Shown here piece by piece: positions 46,312-56,401 of a stretch of 64,000 nucleotides of DNA. The stretch is taken from contig JAUFSD010000022.1 in NCBI GenBank assembly GCA_033030425.1, positions 310,001-374,000 on the forward strand. The letters are read 5' to 3'. Made by a program: the position numbers and the translations under genes. Source of the DNA: Verpa conica (lineage: Eukaryota > Ascomycota > Pezizomycetes > Pezizales > Morchellaceae). How positions within the stretch are numbered: the stretch's first letter is position 1; every line of letters begins with the position of its first letter. A model generated the notes under the pieces. It was not told where the DNA came from, did not search any database, and saw nothing but the letters and a program-made list of their open reading frames with translations.

Positions 46312-48812
46312 TGGCTACTCATACTGTCATCATGATCGCTTTCCTGACTGTCCTTGATCTCTTTAATTTCCTCCCCCTCTTCCTGAGGATTCTCTTCGTC
46401 GCTCAGCATTCCTCCTTCGCTTTGGCTGTCTGGTACCTCGACAACCTCCTTTTTCTCCTCGCTCTCTTTCTTCTCCTCTTTCCTTCCCAAATCCGCCCTT
46501 TCCTCGCTTCTAACATTCTTGCTCGGGCACTTCTTAAAAGAATGCTTACCTCCGCACCTTAAGCACAAAAACTTATCTTCCTCCCACTCACTACCTATTT
46601 TCCTGTCCAATTTGTGTCTCCTGCACACCCCGAACTTTGTTCCCTTGCAACTCTCAAAGCAAAATCTATGCGTTCTGCTTGTATGTCCCTCCTTTCCACA
46701 CTCGCACCTTTCCTTCTCTTTACACTTAAACCACTCGTGCCCTTCCCTCTGACACTTTGAACACCAAAGTACTTTCCTATCAACAAACTCTTTCATCCAA
46801 ACTTTCCTTCCTGCTTTCCCGTTTTCAACGTCTCCCCTGACCAGGGTAATCCACCTTTCCACTGCATGTGCATTATTGTATCCTTCCTCGTCACAGTACC
46901 GAATAAACTGTTTTGTTAGGATTTCGCTCCTAATCCCGGCTCTCGCGACGTGTATGACAACTGACTGAAAGTCCGGAACGGTTACTACACTCCTGGCGTT
47001 AATATACTTTCCCCAGATTCCTTCATTCAACCACTTTTCTCTATGAATTAGCCATCTGGGTTCCTTCATCAATTTATGCCCAATCCTTTCCTCGATCAAC
47101 TTCCCTAGATCCCCCATCCTGTCTTTCCACCTCGTTGATATACCACCTATAACAATACCTGCCCACTTCTCCATAGACGCAATCTTCTTGCTGTCTACTT
47201 TTGTCCACGCTTTCTCCAGCACTGCATCTTTTCGATTGGCGTCCTTCAAATACACTCTCAGCCCTGCACTCTTTCCCTTCCCATCCCTTACAACTTTTTC
47301 CACCTCCTCTTTTTCAACTCCCACTCTTTCTAGTACCTCATCATCTGTAATCCCCGTCGCTTCCTCCTCTGCTAGTACAACTCTAACTACTCCCTTAACC
47401 TTCTCTGCTATTTTCTCCTCCCTCTTCTTTCTCTCTTCAACTGTTTTCCTTATCATCTCCTCCCTACTCTTAGCTGCACTGCTATTCTCTTTTATCTTTT
47501 CCTTCTCCTTCCCCTTTCTATTTCTTGCTTCAACATCCTCCTGCATTGCTTTTGGCATGTCCGGTGTGGTGCCTCTGACATGGCCACTTCTTCCTTTCGT
47601 GGGCCCTAAAAATTTCTGCGGTAACGCTGGCGTAACTTTTCCTGTAATTCTTTCTGCTCCCCCTATCTTTCTCTCCAATGTCTCAACCTTTTTCCTCAAC
47701 TGTTCCATTGTTTCCACAATCTCCTTCCACATTCGAACCTTAATCACCATAATCTCTTCTGCTTCCTTCTCTTTCCCGTCCTCCTCTGCTATCCTTCTCT
47801 CAATTCCCTCCCTTATTTTCTTCTCTTTTTCCCTCCTCTCCTTCATCTCCACCTCACTCCTGCCCATATGAGTGGCATGAACCGACGCCAAAAGTCCAGT
47901 GGCGACACTCTTAACTATCCTTCTCTTCCCTTTCTTTGCCCCTCCTTTACTCTCCTCCTCTTCTCTTACCCTCTTGTCCCTTTTCTCGATCATTTCCCTA
48001 ACTTCCTTCACGTCGGGATTTTCGCTTATTGCTCTCTGAAATTCGTCAATAGCCTCCTCAATCTCCATTCTTACCTCATGCGTTTTAAAGGCTTCAACGC
48101 ACTCAACTATCTCTACCTCTCTGCCCATTTCCGCTTCCTGTGCACTATTAACCTTAAAATCCTCCTCCTCCATTTCAATGTCCTCCTCCTCATCTTTTTC
48201 AACTTCTCTCTGCAAATCCTCCATACATATATCTTCTGTCAAATCTACCAACTCTACCACAGCTGATACTCCCGGAACATATACCGTTTTTTTCCTTTCC
48301 TCAAGTGCTTCCCCCAACAATTCGGCTACTTCTCTTCTATAATCTTCCATTTCAGCGTCCTCTCCACACTCCTCCCTTGCCATAAACCCGCTTTTCTCCC
48401 CCCATTCCTCAGATCTCTCTTTCAACTTAGCCACCATTTTCAGCACGATACCTGCCTCATTTACTTCCTGTCCTGCTTTTGACAGAACAAACTCGTTCCA
48501 CTCCTCGGCGCCCCACGGTCCTTCGATTTGCCCTCTGTCCACTCCCGGTAGCGTGACGTATTCCATCTTCCTGCTTTCCCTATTTAGCTGTCTCACAAAT
48601 AATCTGCCATTCCACCATAACTGCAATACTTCCCTGTCGCTTACTTCCCACGTAAGCCCCTCAAACCTATAGGCATTGCTTGCAATGCCCCCTTCGCCCT
48701 CCTTGATGTAAACCAACTTCCTTGCTTTCTCCACTTTATCTTTGCCTTTAGGATACCAGCACCTGACTCCTTTCCTTTCCACAACAACATTGTTTTCGAT
48801 CATAACGCTCAT
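46305..48812 (-). CDS. LINE ORF1, Gag-like RNA-binding protein with zinc knuckles, 835 aa
   Basis: ATG at 48812, uninterrupted to TAG at 46305. The N-terminal part (1-200) is of mixed composition. The middle (about 200-480) is extremely Lys/Glu-rich and probably coiled-coil. Residues ~510-680 look folded (an SMEKWAGIVIGGISTRW-type region). At ~682-765 there is a cysteine cluster with CSKCQREGHEWFKC (CX2CX4HX4C), CECGKEGHTSRTH and CLRCGGKHSFKKC (CX2CX3HX4C). The tail is acidic and Ser-rich. It should form the ribonucleoprotein that coats the element RNA. ORF2 starts within its last codons, so downstream translation probably depends on termination-reinitiation. Confidence 0.93.
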   Translation of the reverse strand: MSVMIENNVVVERKGVRCWYPKGKDKVEKARKLVYIKEGEGGIASNAYRFEGLTWEVSDREVLQLWWNGRLFVRQLNRESRKMEYVTLPGVDRGQIEGPWGAEEWNEFVLSKAGQEVNEAGIVLKMVAKLKERSEEWGEKSGFMAREECGEDAEMEDYRREVAELLGEALEERKKTVYVPGVSAVVELVDLTEDICMEDLQREVEKDEEEDIEMEEEDFKVNSAQEAEMGREVEIVECVEAFKTHEVRMEIEEAIDEFQRAISENPDVKEVREMIEKRDKRVREEEESKGGAKKGKRRIVKSVATGLLASVHATHMGRSEVEMKERREKEKKIREGIERRIAEEDGKEKEAEEIMVIKVRMWKEIVETMEQLRKKVETLERKIGGAERITGKVTPALPQKFLGPTKGRSGHVRGTTPDMPKAMQEDVEARNRKGKEKEKIKENSSAAKSREEMIRKTVEERKKREEKIAEKVKGVVRVVLAEEEATGITDDEVLERVGVEKEEVEKVVRDGKGKSAGLRVYLKDANRKDAVLEKAWTKVDSKKIASMEKWAGIVIGGISTRWKDRMGDLGKLIEERIGHKLMKEPRWLIHREKWLNEGIWGKYINARSVVTVPDFQSVVIHVARAGIRSEILTKQFIRYCDEEGYNNAHAVERWITLVRGDVENGKAGRKVWMKEFVDRKVLWCSKCQREGHEWFKCKEKERCECGKEGHTSRTHRFCFESCKGTKFGVCRRHKLDRKIGSEWEEDKFLCLRCGGKHSFKKCPSKNVRSEERADLGRKEEKKESEEKKEVVEVPDSQSEGGMLSDEENPQEEGEEIKEIKDSQESDHDDSMSSQC

Positions 48813-49305
48813 CCTTGTACCTTGTTACCCTGTCTTTCCCTTCTTCTTTCTACCAGCTTCTATATTCTTCTGCCAAGCCTTTTGCCAAGACTTTGTACAC
48901 GTGTCTCTTCTCCTCTTTCTCCTCTTCTCTCCTGGGAGTGTTTAACCAGAAGGAGCTCGCAAGGTGTGTTTAATTCTTGCGGAAAGAACTTTATCTGCAC
49001 AAAAGGGGGTCCACGGATCCGAATATGAAACCCTTTTGATAATAGCTGTACTGGTTAAAAAGTTATTTGATAAAACAGCTGGTAGAGCTGCTCTCCTCCT
49101 GCTGCCAGCACTCCTATTGGAGGTGGCAACGAAAATTTTCTATGTGAAAACAGGAACTTTCGCACTAGAACTCTGATTTCTCTCAAACTTGTAGGGTAGA
49201 TACTTCTCTCTCTTCTGATTCCAAATATGCGCTTTTCACAAATAATATCTTGTTGGTTGTTCTTTTATTTTCAAAAAATCGCTTCGTTGCTGTGGATGTC
49301 GGTTT

Positions 49306-49319
49306 CGATCCTCTCATAT
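49306..49319. repeat. Right target-site duplication of the LINE
   Basis: CGATCCTCTCATAT, identical to 41022-41035. It marks the 5' end of the element at 49305. Confidence 0.92.
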
Positions 49320-51390
49320 AATTCCTAGATGGGGATATATACTCTCGTTAGAACTGATGTCTCTATGCTCTTTTGGTTCTAAGACCTTTTTAATTTTACA
49401 TATATTAGAGACTACGCATTGAAAGTACTTGAATATCCACAGAAAATAGGGTGACAAAGGATACTCAACGATTATCTAGTACTTAGTGCTCTAACTTCTA
49501 CAACTTAGGGCATCGAATATAGCAGATCTCACTAAAGACGAAAAGAAATCATATTGAAACACGCTCTTTGTTCTATAACTTCTTTTTATTCATTGAAATC
49601 TACATAAAATATAGCGAGCGCATGCTAAATACATGTACTTACGTTAGTAGAATGCATCTGCACTGACAAAAAGAGAAACTACAGTCCTAATACTAATAAG
49701 CTAACTATATTAGGTTAGCAAACCAGACAGTCTAACCCAATGCGGTTAGACTGTCATGGAATGCTCCAACCGTAGGGGTCGTTTGAGAAAAATGCTTTTT
49801 GCATAGGCAAAAAAAGCACTTTTCTCAGTACCCTACTTGAAAGAAGCGAAATAAATCGCTTCTTGCAAGCAAGATAAAGGGAAGAAGTAGGGGGGTTTCT
49901 AGGGTACCTCCGAGGCGTTTTACCGCAGCTCTTATCCGGCACAAGGAAAGAAGAGGAGGAAGGGAGGGGAAGGGGGTATTTATGTATCTTGGGGAGAGGA
50001 TGCCAAGAGGGAATTGGCCGCTTCGAATTTGGCCGCTCTGAATTTGGCCGCTTTGGATTTGGCCGCTCCTAGGGTAGAACCTGATGCCAAGGTATAAATC
50101 CTCCAAGTCGGCTGTATGAGTGCCCTTTCATTGGCCGAGGTCACTTGTATTCTTGGGTCACCCACTACGAGCATGTGGAAAACCTTCTTAATTTGTCTCA
50201 ATAGGAATATTCAACCTGCAATGGATTAAAGTATGGAGGCTGCATTGGTGCCCCTCTAACTCCGGACCTCTCTCCAGAACGTATATTGCGACCTCATGTG
50301 CAATGAGAAACGTATTGAGTGTTACATCTAGTCCGAGAGGCCTAAATTACTTTTCAAAATCAATTGAAGATTATATATAGGACTTACTATTAGTACCATG
50401 GCCAAAGGGGAAGAATAAAAGGTCATTAATCTAAGAACTTGGCGAAATTTTTATCGGAAGCGTATCTCCTCTATTCTATGGAAGAGTTGTTATGGCAAGT
50501 TTCTTTGTTCGCTTGTACACTCTAGGCCATCAGCAGCCCCCCTCGTGTTTAATAGTATATTAAGGGTTTTAAGGCGACCGTTAATATTTATTTGTCAATT
50601 TTGGTATATTGAGTTTATAGTGGAGCTTTGCTGCGGCTATTAATATGTATTCTTATTTGAGGATCTTGGGAAGCTTTTATTATGGGCTAGAACTACTAAA
50701 AAACCATTACTATTATCTATAGTATGAACCTACTGTAGTATGAGTTGTAGCATCTGTCAATATGGTTACACACCGTAATGGCCTAAAGAAGTTTTTTTAT
50801 CCTAGGAATCTTCTTCTACACACCGTTAATAGAATTTACTCATACCCTGGTTCTTTGAGCCGACACTGTCACCTCCATCTGTAGTCAGCAATGGTGATTA
50901 CACATCGCTCGCTCACTGTGGTTATCATTGGCATGTGGTTGCCAATTACTAGATGTGACTTGGTAACGTTCTTAGGTAGGGTAACTGACTCTTTACACGT
51001 AGTTCTTGCAGATGTTTCATTGTATCGAAGTGATCCTTCACAATATACCTAGGGAGAAATCCTTAGCGGTAAGAACTCGGCTTCCAAATATTTAAGCAGA
51101 CTCTCATATATACCGTTTGTGAGTGGGCGATGTGGCTGAAGTCGAATGTTGTGCCAAGACATCAAATATCGTATGCATGTAGGGTCTTGGCGTAAATTTT
51201 ACTGTCCACAGCAATGGAACCCCCTTTATATACCTGATGTTAGCTCTATCTAGTATTAATCTCTCGGAAGTTTCTATAAGACATAAAATTGATTTATTGC
51301 GGGAATTCTCAAAAATCATTTATTTTTGTGTGGCTTTAGTTGTAGATATATCATGCAGCTGAAGCCTCCCATACACGTCAAAGCTCTACA
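49320..51390. other. Intergenic, with one 15-bp tandem repeat
   Basis: No supported gene. The ORFs near 49754-50201 are translations of a repeat and its flanks. The last ~300 bp lead into the F-box gene at 51391. Confidence 0.5.
50012..50070. repeat. Four copies of a ~15-bp unit (AATTTGGCCGCTCTG)
   Basis: Readable tandem units beginning AATTGGCCGCTTCG, with small changes between copies. Decoded on the minus strand they would give repeated SGQIQ/SGQIR, but the frame has no other coding evidence. Confidence 0.8.
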
Positions 51391-52368
51391 ATGTCACTTC
51401 TATCCCTCCCATCAGAGATCCTCCTCCTCATTTTCGACCACCTCACACCCAAATATCTCAGCTCCAACCCAGACATCCTCTACATCTCTAGGAAATGGCA
51501 CACCTACGCCCACTTCACCGTCCTCAAATCACCCAGCCTTGTCTCAAAAAACCTCTCCCGCTTCCCGCCTGAAAACGCCCATACCTATAGCTTCCTAAAA
51601 TCCCACACAACCTCCATATCCCTCAAGCTCTCCGGCCCAATCGACTACACAACACCCCTCAAATCCCAGCTATCGAAGTTTTCTGCCTCCCTTAAAACTC
51701 TAAGGAGGCTACAGGCGTTCTCATTCGCCGCATGTTATCGGTACGACCCATCTGAGCCGCCGAGGTCGCTCGACTACTTTGATACAGCCCTACTAGAATC
51801 GCTAGATTACCTGTGGGATGAGTCCGTATTCACGCTCGTCTCGTCACTGCCTCAACAGACACTCACAACACTAGAGATTGACACGATCGGGTCAAGTCTC
51901 ATCACTGGCATGGAATGCTATCTAATCTCTGGAAAACCGAGGCCAAAACGACACATATGTACCATGTTCAAGGAGTTTGTTACGCTACGTGTACTGAAGG
52001 TGCGGATGGAGTTTATCTGTGAGGAGGTGTTCAATGTTGGTGAGGGGTCAAGGGTTGAGGAGATTGTAGTTAATCTCAGGGCGAAGGATCAGGATGGGAA
52101 GGGGTCTCGTCGTAATTGTGTTCCGTGCTTTAGTGTTCCAGGGGTGTTGAGGGGTCTCGACAAGAGGCTTGTGCAGGCGGGGGGTGAGGCAATGGGTAGG
52201 TCTACGTGGTTGAAGAGGTGTATGGTGTTGGGGCAGGCATGCGATGGAAAGGTGTTTGAATTGGATTGTGATACTAGGAACATGAGAATATATAAGGATT
52301 GTGATGAAGGGTGGACGTGGGGTAAGAAAGGAGGGGTGTACGAGAGTGGCTGGTGGAGTGAATATTAA
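51391..52368 (+). CDS. F-box protein, tandem copy 1 (325 aa)
   Basis: Single exon. MSLLSLPSEILLLIFDHLTPKYLSSNPDILYISRKWHTYA is an F-box of the LPxEIL..IF type. The remaining ~280 residues lack ankyrins and read as a divergent leucine-rich or all-helical region (LSASLKTLRRLQAFSF, QQTLTTLEIDTIGSSL, FVTLRVLKVRMEFICEEVFNV, VEEIVVNL) typical of fungal F-box proteins with weak LRRs. The C-terminus is Trp/Gly-rich (GWTWGKKGGVYESGWWSEY). Predicted SCF substrate receptor. It is paralogous to the next gene. Confidence 0.85.
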   Translation: MSLLSLPSEILLLIFDHLTPKYLSSNPDILYISRKWHTYAHFTVLKSPSLVSKNLSRFPPENAHTYSFLKSHTTSISLKLSGPIDYTTPLKSQLSKFSASLKTLRRLQAFSFAACYRYDPSEPPRSLDYFDTALLESLDYLWDESVFTLVSSLPQQTLTTLEIDTIGSSLITGMECYLISGKPRPKRHICTMFKEFVTLRVLKVRMEFICEEVFNVGEGSRVEEIVVNLRAKDQDGKGSRRNCVPCFSVPGVLRGLDKRLVQAGGEAMGRSTWLKRCMVLGQACDGKVFELDCDTRNMRIYKDCDEGWTWGKKGGVYESGWWSEY

Positions 52369-52535
52369 ACTAAGTACTGGGAGCTGAGATCTGCGTCTCA
52401 ATGGATGGTTCTAGGGGGTATCAGATCGTGAGCATCCATAGTCTTAGTAGATATTTATCAAACTATCTTATATCTGCTTTAATCTTGGATAGTGAGCGAG
52501 TGACAGGTTATGCGGCCTCTGCCAAGCCTTTTGTT

Positions 52536-52544
52536 TATATATAA
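52536..52544 (+). promoter_or_regulatory. TATA box of the second F-box gene
   Basis: TATATATAA lies 37-45 bp upstream of the ATG at 52581, in a 212-bp spacer from the preceding stop. Confidence 0.5.
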
Positions 52545-52580
52545 CTTGATCACCCTCTTCACAACAATAACAACCTCACA

Positions 52581-53498
52581 ATGCCACTCCTGTCTCTCCC
52601 ACCAGAGATCATAATCCTCATCTTCCAACATGTCACACCCAAATACCTCAACTCACACCCCGAAATCCAATATATCTCAAAGAAATGGCACACCTACGCC
52701 CAACCCATTGCCTTGAAATCTCTATACCTCTACCCAGAGCATCTCCGACACTTCGAATTACACCCTCACATACACCTACTTCAAACCCGCACGGCTTCGA
52801 TAACCTTCACGTTCCCCCACTCCATCGGCAACAATGACTGGGGGCACATTTCAATTATCAAAAGCAAACTCCCGCGCTTAAGTGACACCCTCGCCGCATT
52901 CGAAAAGCTCCAGAGATTCTCACTGGCTTCATCCCATTACATCCCGTCAACCGAGTTCATGTCATCATTACTCATCCGCACCCAGAATATACTCACCTTT
53001 TCCCTCATTGAGTCGCTCCCAACAACTCTCACATCGCTAGAGCTAGACACCATCGGGCAAATACTAAAACAAGCCAAGCAAAGGGGTACGAGACAACAAG
53101 GAAATCATGTAGATGAAATTGCACATGTCTGCCTTATTCTCAAGCGGTTCACCATATTGCGGGTGCTGAGAATTCGGATGCGTGCCGTCTGCACTGAGGT
53201 CTTCAATGTCGCTAAGGACTCAAAGGTCGAAGAGATTGTGGTGGATGTTGGGCGGCAGGATAAGGTGAGTTTTCTGTATTATGAGTGCATGCGGTGTTGT
53301 CAGCCATTCCTTGAGCCGGGTATGGTTCACAAGGCTCTTGTTGATGCGGGGAAGGAGGCGGTGAGGCAATGGGGGTTGAGGAGGTGTATAGTGTTGAGTC
53401 AGGATGAACTAGGGAATTTGTGTGAGGTGAATTGTGGTACTGGGGATGCGAAGACCTATCCTCATGGTGAATGGCGGAAATTGGATATGGAGGATTAA
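52581..53498 (+). CDS. F-box protein, tandem copy 2 (305 aa)
   Basis: Single exon starting MPLLSLPPEIIILIFQHVTPKYLNSHPEIQYISKKWHTYAQ, clearly the same family as the gene at 51391 (shared IQYIS.KWHTYA, LTSLELDTIG, FTILRVLRIRMRAVCTEVFNV, VEEIVVDV). The C-terminal third differs more and ends AKTYPHGEWRKLDMED. The two lie head-to-tail 212 bp apart, so they arose by tandem duplication followed by divergence. Likely SCF adaptor with a different target surface. Confidence 0.85.
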   Translation: MPLLSLPPEIIILIFQHVTPKYLNSHPEIQYISKKWHTYAQPIALKSLYLYPEHLRHFELHPHIHLLQTRTASITFTFPHSIGNNDWGHISIIKSKLPRLSDTLAAFEKLQRFSLASSHYIPSTEFMSSLLIRTQNILTFSLIESLPTTLTSLELDTIGQILKQAKQRGTRQQGNHVDEIAHVCLILKRFTILRVLRIRMRAVCTEVFNVAKDSKVEEIVVDVGRQDKVSFLYYECMRCCQPFLEPGMVHKALVDAGKEAVRQWGLRRCIVLSQDELGNLCEVNCGTGDAKTYPHGEWRKLDMED

Positions 53499-54518
53499 AG
53501 GCTAGATGAGAGTGAGGGGCAGAGTTGATAGTATTTGTGTACACGGATTTACTAAAACCACTTTATAAAGGGTCTTGAACACTATGCGGTATTGATAAAT
53601 ATAGTAGAGCTGCCTGGAATTAGGACAGCCTGCAAGCGGCTTACGATCTTTATTAGTGGGGATATTAGTAATACATAGTGTAGGTAAGTGGTATATACTC
53701 CGTAGTTATCTAGAAGAAGTAGCCTGTAGTACAGGTAGGTGTTAAGGTGCATTAGAGGTGGGAATACAGGAGTCATAGGCTATTTACAGATCGATAGAAT
53801 CTCTTCTATCAATATTTAGGTAAATTTAAATTCGATGCACAGTATTTAAGTTATATGAATTTAGGAGTATTTATGAGGGGAAAGTTCATTTACATAGGAA
53901 GTCACTCGAGTCTTGGCAAACCCATGCATTCCGCTAGCCGGTAGCTAAGGATGGGCTAAAAGTGCTTGATCGTATAATCAAGAGGAGAAAGGAGTAGTAG
54001 ATTAATAATTAAAAAATATCTGTACTAGACCGAATGACACATTGTAGATGTTTTACTTACGAATGCTTTACCGCCATCAACAGAGAAGATGCTCCCCCGG
54101 CCTCTTGTTTCTCCTGTCACGAAATTATTATGGCTCTCCAGATGCTAAATAAATTAGGGAGCTATATATCTTTATACCGACTCTATATCCCTATTTACGC
54201 TCGAAACAACTACCATACCCAATTTCAGAAAAGTTTATCCAGATAGACTTAGTGTGCTACCATTGTATGGCTAGAATTCGAGTTTTGTTTTACAGTTGAT
54301 AAGGTGGGTGAATGAATGAATGAATTTATCATTTAAGTACATGCATTGATAAGGTGGGTTGAATGGTGTGATACCTGCGGAAAATGCGGGAGCTGGTCAT
54401 CGCTTTTATGGGCGAGTGGGTGTTAAAGTGATGTGAGTTGCAGGGGTAGATGCGAAATGAATTCATCTGGACTAGTGATATATCGCATACCTTACTCGCC
54501 AGTGCTGATTTTCATGTA
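53499..54518. other. Intergenic
   Basis: AT-rich with only short chance ORFs. A small GAATGAAT run is present near 54312-54325. I see no gene. Confidence 0.5.
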
Positions 54519-55103
54519 TATGTTCTGGCCCGTTGGGGGGACCTGCCTATCGGGGGGACGTCCCCTGAACGGGCCAGCCTGGGAGCGGACAGGTAGGCAT
54601 CCCCTGAATGGGTTACCTGTTTGAGGGATACCAGTGTCCCCCATATGGGTAGGTGATAGATCATGGCTCAATTAATACAGGAAATCCTAAATAAATTAAG
54701 TGAGTAGTCAGAAAAATATCAGCCTACCCTGAGATTATTTTAAGATTTTTTGTGATTTTATACCATGGGTTGTTGTCTCTAGGGATTTGTATATTGTGGG
54801 CGCTTTTTGGTAGCAAATAATAGTTATATGTTATCTGATAAATATGGGCGCTTTATAAGCAATGTACTTGGGTAAAATAGGATTTAATAGGGTAAAATAG
54901 CTGTCTACCTGTTCAGGGGACGCAGTGTGTCCCTCCAATGGGTAGCCCATTGAGGGGATGCCCTATAAAACTGATTTATAGCTACCCATTGGAGGGATAT
55001 CCCCCCAACAGGTAGCCCATTGGGGGGATATCCCTCCAACAGGCCGGCCCGTCCAGGGGACGTCCCCCCGATAGGCAGCGTCCCCCGAACGGGCCAGAAC
55101 ATA
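54519..55103. mobile_element. Foldback/MITE-like element with long GC-rich inverted repeats
   Basis: Left end TATGTTCTGGCCCGTT at 54519 and its inverted copy ending at 55103 are flanked by TA on both sides. The inverted repeats run at least ~60 bp with few mismatches, sharing CTGCCTATCGGGGGGACGTC. Inside each arm, short units of the type CCCATTGG.GGGATATCCC..CCAACAGG recur in both orientations. The ~240-bp centre is AT-rich and non-coding. No transposase is present, so it would be non-autonomous. Confidence 0.78.
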
Positions 55104-55449
55104 TATGTATTCAGTAGTGCTTCGTTGTAAGCATTCTCAGACCTTTGAAGCCATCTATCTCACGTGCAAAGCGTCCCTCAGGTAAACCTTTTTATCCGAA
55201 TATCAACAGTGCTAAGTGTAGAAGATCATTCGAGGCTAAGCTAATTATTTCCTGTCGCTCATCTATATTATGTGCAATGCAAGTAAAAGGGTAAAGCTAT
55301 GTTGATAAAATCATTCATTTTGTTAGCATTATAGAAATATCCCTAAGAATTCACGCCAATATAAGAAATATCATCGAAATTCTAACTCAAGACAGATATT
55401 CGAACCGGAGAACCACTACCCGAATCTTGTTACTATTTTAACCGTAGGT

Positions 55450-56401
55450 CTACGCCCCATTCTTCTCTCTAATCCCTTTCATCAGGATCATCACCCTTTT
55501 CGCTGACTCTCTCGCCTCTGGCTCCCTCTCTTCATTTTCACTAGTATTTTTCAAGGCAGTCTCCCATTCCTTCCACATCTCCACTAGCTCTTCCCCCTCC
55601 TTACTCTCGAGATCCCTATCCCAGACACCTCCTCGTTCCCACAGCTGATCTCCAATAATGTCCATAACCTGCTCAAAACCCATAACTGCCGAATTCGGAT
55701 AATACGTAGGCCAAGTTTCCCCACTCAGTACGCCTTGCATTGTCAACGATAAAGTAATACAAGAGTCGATATACCCCGCACGATCAAGCAGCGCCGCAAA
55801 CCGGCAGAAATTAATCCACGATGCGCGCTTCTCAGCAAATGTACCATCCACAGGAACTGACTCGTCATCCTCGCAATTATGAGGCACCTCATAGTTTTTT
55901 GAAGGATTACAGGAAGCACCAGGCTCACAAGGTCCACCTGAAAAACATATATAAGCACGTACTCGAAATAAGAAAAAGAAAGAAAAAACAGAGAGATAAG
56001 GGATATATATAGATATATATGAAAAACGAACCTCTCGCGCTATCACCGATAAACCATGCAAGTCCATAATACTTGTTTTGACCAATCTCTGGCCATTGGG
56101 TCTCCACGAGCCCCCAAAACTCGCGGAGGAATTCTATGAGCTTCTCATGGCTATTGCGGTCTGAGCGGGCAATGGTGGCAGTTGCGTCCCAGGTGTTGTA
56201 GATGAGATCGTTCACTTGCCGTGTTCTGTTTTGCTCTACTATTATGCGGTCGACGTGGGTATTGATGTGGGTGAAGACGGATTGAGCGAGGTCTGTAGCT
56301 GTTACAGAGTCGGTAGAGGCACCCTGGAGGATAGCATTGAGCTGTTTGTCCCAGAGTTCACCATTTGTTGTTGGTGTAAATGCTGGTTGGGTTGAGGCCA
56401 T
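55450..56401 (-). CDS. DUF3632-like protein, 285 aa, two exons
   Basis: Exons 56401-56032 and 55937-55450 join in phase across a 94-bp pyrimidine-rich intron. The start is MASTQPAFTPTTNGELWDKQLN. The N-terminal half is helical (ATDLAQSVFTHINTHVDRIIVEQN). The second half contains KRASWINFCRFAALLDRAGYID, GVLSGETWPTYYPNSAVMGFEQVMDIIGDQLWERGG and MWKEWETAL, then a charged tail. The pattern matches my memory of the fungal DUF3632 family, cytoplasmic proteins of unknown function common in Pezizomycotina; that assignment is from recall, not a search. There is no signal peptide or transmembrane segment. Confidence 0.75.

Larger units (their letters stand above)
41036..49305 (-). mobile_element. Full-length non-LTR retrotransposon (Tad/I-type LINE with RNase H)
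   Basis: 8.27 kb between perfect 14-bp direct repeats (41022-41035 and 49306-49319), or about 7.0 kb without the nested insertion. On the minus strand the order is: 5' UTR of ~490 bp, ORF1 (48812-46305), ORF2 (46311-41196, interrupted), a short CA/GT-rich 3' UTR, and a terminal A-rich tail (about 41036-41056). The precise duplication and long ORFs indicate recent insertion by target-primed reverse transcription. ORF2 carries an APE endonuclease, reverse transcriptase and RNase H, the arrangement of the I superfamily; in fungi this is mostly the Tad1 clade. It landed between members of the F-box/ankyrin cluster. Confidence 0.93.

Noticed and set aside
44755..48266. Long plus-strand ORFs (Phe/Leu/Pro/Ser-rich, up to 293 codons)
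   Set aside because: Antisense of the Lys/Glu-rich LINE ORFs; low-complexity hydrophobic products without domains.
55385..55430. GGTTCGAAT-like string on the minus strand suggesting a tRNA T-loop
   Set aside because: No matching acceptor or D arm within tRNA distance.
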